From positions 1 to 12,960 of the forward strand of contig JBIOJM010000298.1 of assembly GCA_044450785.1 (NCBI GenBank): a DNA stretch of 12,960 bases, read 5' to 3'. This document shows positions 1 to 6,816 of the stretch, one piece after another. Made by a program: the position numbers and the translations under genes. The notes below the pieces were generated by a model, which did no database searches, was not told the origin of the DNA, and was given only the letters and a program-made list of their open reading frames with translations. This stretch comes from JBIOJM01 sp044450785 (GTDB lineage: Bacteria; Planctomycetota; Planctomycetia; Isosphaerales; Isosphaeraceae). Position 1 is the first letter of the stretch; each line of letters opens with the position of its first letter.

Positions 1-448
1 CAGGAGACCCGCGCCCAGCGATGGTGCGGCGGGGGGGGCCGCGTCAGGAGACACGCGCGCTCCCAGAAACCGAACGGACGGGTTACGGCCGAGGGCGGAG
101 AGCGGGGCCGAAATAGCCCGAAGTTTTGGGACGATCCCATTCGGCATCATCGGATCCTGGTCCGGACTTGATGGCCGTTTGCGATTTGCTTTTCTTGCCG
201 AAGCTGATGAATATGCCGTGCTCGCAAGATGGGGTGCCAGTCGACGCAGGTCATCCCCGAGCATCTTAGGAACAGGCCCGAAATCACTTCCCGACTTCGT
301 ATTTGTGTGCCACTGGCTATGCCAGTGTCCCCTGCTTGTGCGGGCACTGGCAGAGCCAGTGGCACCCGGAAAACCAGAGAAGCTAAATCGGGAACTTATT
401 TTCGACCTGTTCCTTAGCACGATAATCTCTTATACGAAGGAGAGCAGC
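1..448. other. Non-coding left flank, no convincing gene
   Basis: No reading frame here has both a plausible start and recognisable protein content. The plus frame used by the gene at 449 stays open back to position 2, but that upstream translation is low-complexity, Arg/Gly/Ser-rich and lacks a ribosome binding site, so it is treated as open frame caused by high GC. A near-repeat of about 14 bases (CAGGAGACCCGCGC at 1, CAGGAGACACGCGC at 45) is present. The palindrome at 305-366 is listed separately. A GATAAT hexamer at 421-426 could be a -10 box for the gene at 449, but no good -35 lies at the right distance. Confidence 0.6.
305..366. repeat. Nested palindromic (REP/MITE-like) intergenic element
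   Basis: Two 21-base arms, 307-327 and 345-365, are inverted copies of each other with one mismatch. Each arm is itself a hairpin: CACTGGC, 3-base loop, GCCAGTG on both sides. CCC and GGG tracts in the 17-base centre extend the pairing. The whole unit can fold either as one long stem or as two short hairpins. It contains no reading frame. From memory, similar CACTGGC/GCCAGTG palindromes recur between genes in planctomycete genomes; that is not testable here. It may be a dispersed repeat, and its position before the gene at 449 would also let it act as a transcription barrier. Confidence 0.8.
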
Positions 449-967
449 ATGAGCCGCACGCCACGCATGCCAAAGGGATGGTTCGCCGCCGGCAGCCATC
501 CGACGGAGTATGAAATGGGGCTGGACCCGGGTCCCGGGCCCACGCAGGGCGGCGCCGCCTACATCAAGGCGGGCGAGAGGCCGGAGGGCTTCGCCACCCT
601 GATGCAGTCATTCAAGGCGGACGTTTATCACGGGAAACGCCTCCGCTTCTCAGCCGCCGTTCGAGCGGACGGCATCGAGCAATGGGCGGGCCTCTGGATG
701 CGCGTTGATGGAGGCACCGAGCAGGTGCTGGCCTTCGACAATATCGAGAATCGTCCGATTACGGGGACCCGCGACTGGGAGACGCACGCGGTGGTACTGG
801 ATGTCCCGGAGCAGAGCAGTCAGGTCGCCCTCGGCATCCTCCTTGCCGGTGCCGGCCAGGTGTGGATGGCCGAGGCGCGCATGGAGCCGGTCGGCCCCGA
901 CGTGCCGACGACCGAGACGCTCGCCGAGCTGCCGGATCACCCGGAAAACCTGACCTTCGACGAGTGA
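449..967 (+). CDS. Small predicted beta-sandwich protein, effector-like domain without HTH
   Basis: This 172-residue protein has no signal peptide or membrane segment, so it is probably cytoplasmic. Residues 8-147 resemble a compact jelly-roll domain that I recall from Firmicutes and planctomycete proteins, sometimes next to AraC-type DNA-binding domains. Recognisable blocks are PKGWFAAGSHPTEYEMGLD (8-26), GFATLMQSFKADVYHGKRLR (47-66), WAGLWMRVDG (79-88), FDNIENRPITGTRDW (96-110) and the VLDVP/GILLAGAGQVWM strands (116-140). The tail ending NLTFDE looks like a natural terminus. The ATG at 449 is chosen because AAGGAGAG lies just upstream and the recognisable domain starts here. No helix-turn-helix is visible, so a regulatory role would be inference; sugar or ligand binding is equally possible. 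It converges on the ceramidase-like gene with a 72-bp gap. Confidence 0.75.
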   Translation: MSRTPRMPKGWFAAGSHPTEYEMGLDPGPGPTQGGAAYIKAGERPEGFATLMQSFKADVYHGKRLRFSAAVRADGIEQWAGLWMRVDGGTEQVLAFDNIENRPITGTRDWETHAVVLDVPEQSSQVALGILLAGAGQVWMAEARMEPVGPDVPTTETLAELPDHPENLTFDE

Positions 968-1039
968 GTCCTCAGGGACGCTCGATCTCGGCTCGACCAA
1001 ACGTCGACAACAAATCGTCGATGCGCAGCCCACAAGGTC

Positions 1040-2443
1040 CTACGGTTTTCGCGGACCATCAAAAGGCGCGGGCAAGAGGCCGTGGACGGTCTGGATGATG
1101 ACGTCCTCGGTTGCGGGAGCGAACCGAGCGGGGTGTCCGTAGAAGACCATCGACAGGTCGGCTTCGTAGCCTCCCTCGCTCAGGACGCGCCGGGACGGGA
1201 TGTAGCAAGGGACGTCGTTGCTGTAGGCGGCGACCCAGAGCCGGCTCTGGTCGATCTCCCACTTGAGCCGCAACGCGTAGTCGACGACCACCTCGCCCCC
1301 AAGGAAAACCATGGCCATCTCGTCGCCGAAGCACCAGGTTTGCACGGTGTAAGGGACGCTGGTCGGGAGCGCCTCGCCGCGGTCAAGTCGCTTGAGCAAG
1401 GTTCGGGCGAGGTAGCCCTCGGATCCCGGTCGTTTGGTGCGTTCTTCGAGCGTCGCGTGGCTGGGGGGCGGTTCGAGCGGCAGCGCGAGCTTGCGGAACC
1501 TGGCGTCGATCCGGCCGGGCAGGGGGGCGAGCGCGGTCCTGACCAGCCGGTCAACCTCGCGGCCGGCGGCCAACCCGTGCTGCTTGGCGTCGTCGAGCCC
1601 GCGCCGGGGCTCGGGATTGGCGTCGGCCCCGCAGCCGATGATGGCCAGGGCGATCGAGCCGGGCGATTGCTGCTCGATCTCATCGCAGGCGTAGCCGGCC
1701 CAGTCGGCGCAGATCTTATTGAACTCGCCGCCCAGGGTCGTGCAGTGGCAGGCGTACCCGAACAGCACCGCCCTGACCTTGCCGGTGGCGTCCGTGGCCC
1801 GCAGCACGGGCAGACTGTGGTCGACGGGCCCGTTCGGGTTGACGCCGAAGTTGACCCAGCGGCCGTCCTTCAGGACCCGCCGGTTGGCCGCGAAGCCGAG
1901 CCGGCCCTGACCCCACGCCAGGCTCGCCGGCGAGCGGGCGGCCAGCGCCGCCAGTGCGGCCTTCTCCAGGGCGTCGGTCAGCTCACCCGTGTAGCGGTCG
2001 ATCCGCGCTTTCTGGTCGGGCGGGATCGGGCTGCCGAAGATGAAGTCGAGCTCGCTGGTCAACGCCGGTCCACAGTGCGTGTGCGTCGAGCAGACCACGA
2101 ACCGCTCTCGCTTCAGGCCCACTTTGGTCTTCAGCCGCGCCGCCACTTGTTCGGTCACGTTCGACCCAACTGCGCAATTATCGACGGCAAGTAGCACGGC
2201 CGGACCGCCGCCCCCGCTGCTGCCGCTGTCATCCCCAATCGCCAAGGCCCTCGCTTTGAGGCGGCTGGCGATCCCCTCTGACTCCGTCTTCCGGCTCCCG
2301 TATCCAACCAGCCGGATCGGATAGTCGGGTGTGATGTCCACAACCGCCACTCCGACGGGAACTCGTTCCGGCTCGGCCGCCGGTAGAGAGGGAGCCACCG
2401 CCGATACCAACGCTCCGACCCAGAACAAGATGGTGTGTCGCAT
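1040..2443 (-). CDS. Neutral/alkaline ceramidase-like secreted protein (N-terminal domain only)
   Basis: This is a 467-residue exported protein of the neutral/alkaline non-lysosomal ceramidase family, whose classic members hydrolyse the amide bond of ceramide. The signal peptide is residues 1-23 (hydrophobic core ILFWVGALVSAV, AxA cleavage). Family blocks are VAVVDITPDYPIRLVGYG (32-49), STHTHCGP (119-126), NRR (187-189), GYACHCTT (229-236), GGEVV with Glu384, and YSNDVPCYIPS...EGGYE (407-427). The His residues in STHTH and GYACH, Glu384 and Tyr414 fit the zinc-site pattern. Where classic enzymes have the nucleophile serine (GDVSPN-like), this one reads CGADANP (271-277), with Ala at the serine position. 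It also lacks the C-terminal domain of full-size ceramidases. The ATG at 2443 is chosen because AGGAGAGGA lies 8 bases upstream; longer starts would run into the repeat. It is the last gene of the minus-strand run. True ceramide cleavage is uncertain. Confidence 0.85.
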   Translation of the reverse strand: MRHTILFWVGALVSAVAPSLPAAEPERVPVGVAVVDITPDYPIRLVGYGSRKTESEGIASRLKARALAIGDDSGSSGGGGPAVLLAVDNCAVGSNVTEQVAARLKTKVGLKRERFVVCSTHTHCGPALTSELDFIFGSPIPPDQKARIDRYTGELTDALEKAALAALAARSPASLAWGQGRLGFAANRRVLKDGRWVNFGVNPNGPVDHSLPVLRATDATGKVRAVLFGYACHCTTLGGEFNKICADWAGYACDEIEQQSPGSIALAIIGCGADANPEPRRGLDDAKQHGLAAGREVDRLVRTALAPLPGRIDARFRKLALPLEPPPSHATLEERTKRPGSEGYLARTLLKRLDRGEALPTSVPYTVQTWCFGDEMAMVFLGGEVVVDYALRLKWEIDQSRLWVAAYSNDVPCYIPSRRVLSEGGYEADLSMVFYGHPARFAPATEDVIIQTVHGLLPAPFDGPRKP

Positions 2444-2467
2444 TCTTGACGTCCTCTCCTCACTGCC

Positions 2468-2637
2468 CATTGCCTGCTGTCTAATGCCCAAAGCGGCTGA
2501 TCCGCAACAGATCGTAGGGTGGGTCGAAACGATGCTCCGCATCGTGAGGCCCACCGATCGTCACGGCTCTCCCGGTGGGCCTCACCGCGACGTGTCGCGG
2601 CTCGACCCACCCTACTCATTGCCTGCTGCCTAATGCC
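2468..2637. repeat. 21-bp direct repeats flanking the cloverleaf element
   Basis: Positions 2468-2488 and 2617-2637 share the core ATTGCCTGCTG followed by T or C and then CTAATGCC, matching at 20 of 21 bases in direct orientation. They bracket the palindromic unit at 2514-2615. The right copy starts two bases after that unit and ends one base beyond the esterase stop codon; the left copy is 25 bases away from the unit. They are too long for ordinary IS target duplications, so they are either part of a composite dispersed repeat or the result of a local duplication. Confidence 0.8.
2514..2615. repeat. Palindromic cloverleaf (four-way) intergenic repeat
   Basis: The outer arms are a perfect 14-bp inverted repeat (GTAGGGTGGGTCGA at 2514-2527, its complement at 2602-2615). 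Inside are three further perfect hairpins: a 6-bp stem CGATGC/GCATCG with a 3-base loop (2530-2544), a 13-bp stem GTGAGGCCCACCG/CGGTGGGCCTCAC (2544-2556 with 2573-2585), and a 7-bp stem CCGCGAC/GTCGCGG (2585-2591 with 2594-2600). The layout is one closing stem and three arms. The GTAGGGTGGG outer end resembles widespread REP-type intergenic palindromes. It has no tRNA features such as an anticodon or T-loop. It lies in the 195-bp gap between the esterase and ceramidase genes and would form in their shared transcript. Confidence 0.85.
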
Positions 2638-2638
2638 A

Positions 2639-4459
2639 TCAATACCGCCAGCTCGTCACGTCACCTCCTGGCGGCGCCGTCTTCAAGAGCCGTTCGACGA
2701 TTCTTGGGACATACATCTGGTGATAGCGCAGGCGGCTGATTGCGTTGGGCAGCTTCGGGTCGCCGTTCCAGCAGTGCTCGGCCCGGTCACCGTACAACAC
2801 TTCGCCGCCGTAGGGCGGGTTGGTTGTTTTCTTGAGGAAGTCTTCCATCAGGTAGACGGCATTATTCAAATAGTAATTGTCCATATCGCCGACATAGATA
2901 TTGATTTTTCCTTCGAGCTGCTTGCCGATCTTGGGCCAGTCGCGCTCGAGGATGTATCGCAGGTCGTAGTGATCGCGCCAGTACGTTGCCACCTCGGGGT
3001 CGATGACACCGGTGCGCTTGTCCCAGATCCGCCTGGGGTATCCGTCGGGCCCGACCGGTGAATAGACGGCCTCCCAGATGTCCCATTGCTGGCCCGAACG
3101 GCTCTTGGTCCCGAGCACGAGCTCACGCAGGTTCGCGTCTTCGAGAGTCGAGGAGATGTGCCCCAGGTAGTTGCGCGCGCCCGGCCGCTTGACCTTGTGG
3201 AATGGGCCCTCGTCGTAATAGGCGTTCTTGTCCTTGTAGATGTCGACCACCGTGTAGGCGCGGAAGTCGATGGGATCAGGGCAGGCGGTATAGCAGCCGT
3301 TGTATTCGGTGGGATAGAAGATCTGGGCCGCCAGCACCTCCCAGCCACCGGTCGAGCCGCCGTACATGAATCGCGCCCACCCCGCGCCGAGGCACCGGTA
3401 TTTCTTCTCCAGAAAAGGGATCAGCTCGTAGGTGATGGCGTCGCCGTACGGCCCGAGGTTGGCGGAATTGACCGCGTACGAGTCGTCGTAGAACGGGTTG
3501 GCATGCTGGACCTCGATGATGACCATGCGCGGATAATTGGGCCCGGTCCATTCCTTGTAGAATTGATGGGCCTGCTCCTGGACGATGCGGTTATAGCCGG
3601 ACAAGTGGAACCGTTCGTTATACTCGGGCTTGAGGTTTAGATCGGGCGGATGCTCGCGGAACCCTCCGAAGGTCTGGGGGAAGTGGCCATGGAAGATGAC
3701 CAGGGGGTAGTGCGCCTGGGGATGGGAATCGAAGCCCTCGGGCAGAAGAACGTGAGCTCCGAGGTACATGGGCCGGCCCCAGAACTTGGTCAGCCGCTCA
3801 CTCTGGATCCGCTCGTGCTTGATGTACTTGGTGGTCGCCGGATCGGGGATCGGGGGGATTACCTTGTCGAGCCGGATATGGATCGTCGCGGCAAGATTCG
3901 CACCGGGTAGGATGGTGATCTCCTTTGGTGTGCTGTACAGGTTTCCGGGTGCCCGATTCCACTGCTGTCCCTCACCGCGGTCCATGGGCAGCTTGACGAC
4001 GTGTCCATCCGCGCGGTGAAACGTCTCGTACCTGTGGAGCAGGGCCTGAATGCGGTAATGGCCCGGGCGGACCTGGCGGAGGCTTTCGACCGGATAGCCC
4101 AGCGTGGAGGCGTCGATTACCGCCTCTTGATCGGGCTGGAGCCCGTCGACGTCGATGCCGAAGATCTGCTGGGTCCTGGGGCTGTCGTTGATCTGGAACC
4201 GGGGCTCGTCCTTGGGGTCCGTGGAGAACATTATTAGCAACCGGCCGTCGAGCGCCGACTTGCTGAGCTCGGGCCCGAAGTCGACACGGATTTGAATCCC
4301 CTCGCTCTTGCCTCCCTCGTCCGCGGATCCGGCGGGCGCGCACTGCACCGGCGGAGACCCTGCCAGGGAGCACAGCAAGACGACCGACGCCATCGCCGGC
4401 CGGAGCACGATACCCACGCTGGGCAAGAAACGGTCATGGTCGCTCTGGTTCGTCGTCAT
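2639..4459 (-). CDS. Secreted alpha/beta-hydrolase, putative esterase
   Basis: This 606-residue protein is probably a carboxyl-ester hydrolase of the esterase-D/PHB-depolymerase type. A hydrophobic stretch at residues 22-36 suggests export. Residues 55-210 form a beta-rich N-terminal region without an obvious match. The hydrolase domain begins near 230: YPLVIFHGHFP (251-261) is the oxyanion-side strand and loop, GGSTGG (367-372) contains the nucleophile elbow with Ser369, IYVGDMDNYY (521-530) is a likely acid region with Asp525 or Asp527, and EHCWNG (561-566) carries the likely catalytic His562. All triad elements are therefore present. The ATG at 4459 has AGGA about 9 bases upstream and lies 30 bp after the PD40 gene stop, which fits an operon. 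A later start at Met23 would still leave a signal sequence. The substrate is unknown. Confidence 0.85.
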   Translation of the reverse strand: MTTNQSDHDRFLPSVGIVLRPAMASVVLLCSLAGSPPVQCAPAGSADEGGKSEGIQIRVDFGPELSKSALDGRLLIMFSTDPKDEPRFQINDSPRTQQIFGIDVDGLQPDQEAVIDASTLGYPVESLRQVRPGHYRIQALLHRYETFHRADGHVVKLPMDRGEGQQWNRAPGNLYSTPKEITILPGANLAATIHIRLDKVIPPIPDPATTKYIKHERIQSERLTKFWGRPMYLGAHVLLPEGFDSHPQAHYPLVIFHGHFPQTFGGFREHPPDLNLKPEYNERFHLSGYNRIVQEQAHQFYKEWTGPNYPRMVIIEVQHANPFYDDSYAVNSANLGPYGDAITYELIPFLEKKYRCLGAGWARFMYGGSTGGWEVLAAQIFYPTEYNGCYTACPDPIDFRAYTVVDIYKDKNAYYDEGPFHKVKRPGARNYLGHISSTLEDANLRELVLGTKSRSGQQWDIWEAVYSPVGPDGYPRRIWDKRTGVIDPEVATYWRDHYDLRYILERDWPKIGKQLEGKINIYVGDMDNYYLNNAVYLMEDFLKKTTNPPYGGEVLYGDRAEHCWNGDPKLPNAISRLRYHQMYVPRIVERLLKTAPPGGDVTSWRY

Positions 4460-4489
4460 GCTTGGAGTCCTGCAAAGCGTCGGCGTTCC

Positions 4490-5389
4490 TTACGGCGCCA
4501 ACTCGAGGTAAAGGTCGGAGCCGCCGTCTCGATCGGAGACGAACATCAACCGCCGGCCGTCGGGGTGCCAGGCGGCATGATCATCGCGGGCGGGGTGTGA
4601 TGTGGCGTTCCGAGGGTTTGATCCGTCCGCATTCATGACGTAGATGTCGTAATTCGCATCCCGGTTGCTGGTGAAAGCAATCCGCGTGCCATCGGGAGAC
4701 CAGGCCGGGCGTGCGTCGAACCCCGGGCTGCGGGTGAGCCGATGGAGTTCGGATCCGTCGGCGTTCATCACATAGATCTCGAAGTCACCGCTCCTGCTCG
4801 ACCCGAAAGCAATCTTCCGGCCGTCGGGTGAGTACGCCGGCCATGCGTTCATGCCGGCTGCATCAGTCAAGCGCTTCAGGTCCTGGCCTTGCACGTTGAC
4901 GGACATGATCTGGTGGCCGCCGATATCAGAGAGGCTGAAGACGACGCGGGAACCGTCCGGCGCGAACGAGGGGTTCCGTGCGGTCGCGCGCGATTCGCGT
5001 GGCTTGAAGACCGACTCCTTCTTGTCGTTCGTGTCCTGAATCACCAGCACCATTTGAGGCGCGGTCGATGACCTCGCGTACGCGTGAAGACGCCCGTCGC
5101 GCGAGAAGGCTGGATCGAACTGATGGTTGACAACTGTCGGGTGCATTCGCCGCCGAGAGCCGTCGCTCAGCTTGAGGCGGACGATCGACACCAGGTTGGG
5201 GCCCTCGTGGGTCGCAAACACGACCTCGTCCCCGTTGCTCTGGAACACCGGCGCGAGCTTGAGCGTGCCGTCGGTGGTCAGCCGGATCGGCTCGCCCGCC
5301 CTGGCCGGGACGCCGAAGGAGAGCGCGAGGATGAGCGCGGACATTCGATGTGCGGAAAGTCGGCGCGGGCTTCGCTCAGAGCAGCTCAT
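4490..5389 (-). CDS. TolB-like PD40 beta-propeller protein
   Basis: This 299-residue exported protein consists almost entirely of WD40-like PD40 repeats. The signal peptide has an Arg-rich start, hydrophobic core ALILALSFGV and ARA cleavage near residue 31. Repeats are seen at PAFSRDG (93), PSFAPDG (140), PAYSPDG (184), PAWSPDG (228) and a final WHPDG (274). Two consecutive blades share IYVMNADGS. Five to six blades make up a small propeller resembling the C-terminal part of TolB, a protein-interaction scaffold; no TolB N-terminal domain is present, so it is not the Tol-Pal component itself. ATG at 5389 is preferred over TTG at 5410 because GGAGGA precedes it by about 10 bases. It overlaps the end of DUF1501 protein B by 14 bp, suggesting translational coupling. 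A role as a partner of the secreted enzymes is inferred. Confidence 0.85.
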   Translation of the reverse strand: MSCSERSPRRLSAHRMSALILALSFGVPARAGEPIRLTTDGTLKLAPVFQSNGDEVVFATHEGPNLVSIVRLKLSDGSRRRMHPTVVNHQFDPAFSRDGRLHAYARSSTAPQMVLVIQDTNDKKESVFKPRESRATARNPSFAPDGSRVVFSLSDIGGHQIMSVNVQGQDLKRLTDAAGMNAWPAYSPDGRKIAFGSSRSGDFEIYVMNADGSELHRLTRSPGFDARPAWSPDGTRIAFTSNRDANYDIYVMNADGSNPRNATSHPARDDHAAWHPDGRRLMFVSDRDGGSDLYLELAP

Positions 5390-6704
5390 GGATGACTCGT
5401 CCTCCGGCAAGGACGCGGAGCTCCGCGCGGGTGGCCGAATTGATGCCGGTCAGTTCCAGGACGGTCGTTCCGACCATGGCGGGGGTGATCGGATCGCTGA
5501 CGGGATGTTCACCCCTGGCGTCGCTCTCGCCGATCGTCCGCCCCGGCTGCACGCCGCCCCCGGCCCAGAGCGAGAAATAACACGGGTGCCAGTGGTCGCG
5601 CGAGCCGATCTCGTTGATCCGCGGGGTGCGGCCGAACTCGCCCATGCAGATCACCAGGGTCGTCTCCAGCAGCCCGCGCTCCTCGAGGTCGTCCAGCAGC
5701 GTCGAGAACACGCGGTCGAGCAGTGGACCGTGCCATTCGGCCAGCAGGCCGAAGTTGTCGGCATGGGTGTCCCATCCGTAGTCGGAGAAGGGATAATACA
5801 CTTCCACGAATCGGCTCCAGTTGACCTGGACGTACGGCACGCCGGCTTGAACCAACCGACGGCCCAGCAGGCAGCTCTGTCCGAACGAGGTTTGACCGTA
5901 CGCCGCCCGGCTCGCGGCCGGCTCGCGCGATAGGTCGAGCGCCGCGACCCCTTCGGGCGAGGTGAGCAGGGCATGGGCTCGCTGACGTAAGTGGTCCCAC
6001 ACTTCGTACCGGCCGGAATCGGCGTCCCGCCCGATGCGGTCAAGCTCCCCCAGCAAGTAGCGGCGATCCGCCAGCCGCGCTGGGGTCAATCCGCTGGCCA
6101 GCTTCAAGCTCGGGATCTCGAGTTGTCCCTTTTCGGTACAGCCGATCATGAAGGGGTCGTACCCTCGGCCCCAGGTCCCGCCGCCGTAGCCTTGGATGGG
6201 ACCGACGCCGTCACCGACCGGACCGCGGGCCAGCGAGATGAACCGCGGCAATCCTTCATGCCCACGCTGGCGCGCGACGATCGAGCCGATGTTCGGCGGG
6301 TAGATCGCGGCCGCCTCGCTGGCACCCGTCAAGGCGATGGAGCCGGCCTCGCGATGGCCATCGTGAAAGTTCACATTGCTTCGGATCAACGAAAACTTAT
6401 GCGATCGGGCCGCCAGCTTCGGCAGGAGCTCGGTGAATCGAATGCCGGGAGTGCGGGTCGCGATCGTCGTGAACGGGCCGCGATATTCGGCTGGCGCTTT
6501 GGGCTTGGGGTCGAAGAGATCCAGGTGGCTCGGTCCGCCCCCCAGCCAGACCAGCAGTACGGATTTGGCCTTCGGTGCCTCGGCCGCTGTCAAGTTACCC
6601 TGCCCCGCCGCCAGAGCAAACGGCGCGGCGAACCCGGCGCGCAAGAACGTCCGGCGACTCACCCCCTGACAGGTTCGCGCATGGTAGCTTCCGATGTCGA
6701 TCAT
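5376..6704 (-). CDS. DUF1501 family protein B, Tat-exported
   Basis: This 442-residue DUF1501 protein belongs to the alkaline phosphatase/sulfatase-like fold group; its enzymatic activity is not established. The N-terminus MIDIGSYHARTCQGVSRRTF is typical of planctomycete members, with twin arginines at 17-18 followed by FLRAGFAAPFALAAG, a Tat signal. Further family marks are VWLGGGPSHLDLFDPKP (52-68), GPF with TPGIRFTELLP, GQSCLLGRRLVQAGVPYVQV, WDTHADN, GEFGRTPRIN (355-364) and RDHWHPCYFSLWAGGG. The conserved Asp, His and Glu residues of these motifs are plausible metal ligands. ATG at 6704 is chosen on the Tat n-region length. Two upstream starts exist: 6788, with a better Shine-Dalgarno (GGAAG), and 6833, overlapping protein A. 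Both would give over-long leaders. It lies 112 bp after protein A and is coupled to the PD40 gene downstream. Confidence 0.9.
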   Translation of the reverse strand: MIDIGSYHARTCQGVSRRTFLRAGFAAPFALAAGQGNLTAAEAPKAKSVLLVWLGGGPSHLDLFDPKPKAPAEYRGPFTTIATRTPGIRFTELLPKLAARSHKFSLIRSNVNFHDGHREAGSIALTGASEAAAIYPPNIGSIVARQRGHEGLPRFISLARGPVGDGVGPIQGYGGGTWGRGYDPFMIGCTEKGQLEIPSLKLASGLTPARLADRRYLLGELDRIGRDADSGRYEVWDHLRQRAHALLTSPEGVAALDLSREPAASRAAYGQTSFGQSCLLGRRLVQAGVPYVQVNWSRFVEVYYPFSDYGWDTHADNFGLLAEWHGPLLDRVFSTLLDDLEERGLLETTLVICMGEFGRTPRINEIGSRDHWHPCYFSLWAGGGVQPGRTIGESDARGEHPVSDPITPAMVGTTVLELTGINSATRAELRVLAGGRVIHELL

Positions 6705-6816
6705 TCCCCATGGTCCCCGTGGCAGACGGTTCACCGTGGCGGGTCTTTGATACCCGGCTATCATAATCCAGCGTGGGGCTGAAGACATCCGATTTTTCTT
6801 CCAGGGACAGGAAGAG

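Noticed and set aside
1..60. Possible tandem repeat or CRISPR-like repeat
   Set aside because: Only two imperfect 14-base copies are seen, with no regular spacing and no further units.
179..448. N-terminal extension of the gene at 449
   Set aside because: The frame is open but has low-complexity content, crosses the palindrome at 305-366, and lacks a ribosome binding site, whereas the ATG at 449 has one and begins the recognisable domain.
1082..2194. Long plus-strand open frame (370 codons)
   Set aside because: It is exactly antisense to the ceramidase-like gene, lacks a ribosome binding site and family motifs, and is explained by high GC with GC-rich third positions.
2514..2615. Cloverleaf as a tRNA gene
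   Set aside because: The 14-bp closing stem, arm lengths and lack of anticodon, T-loop and D-loop signatures exclude a tRNA.
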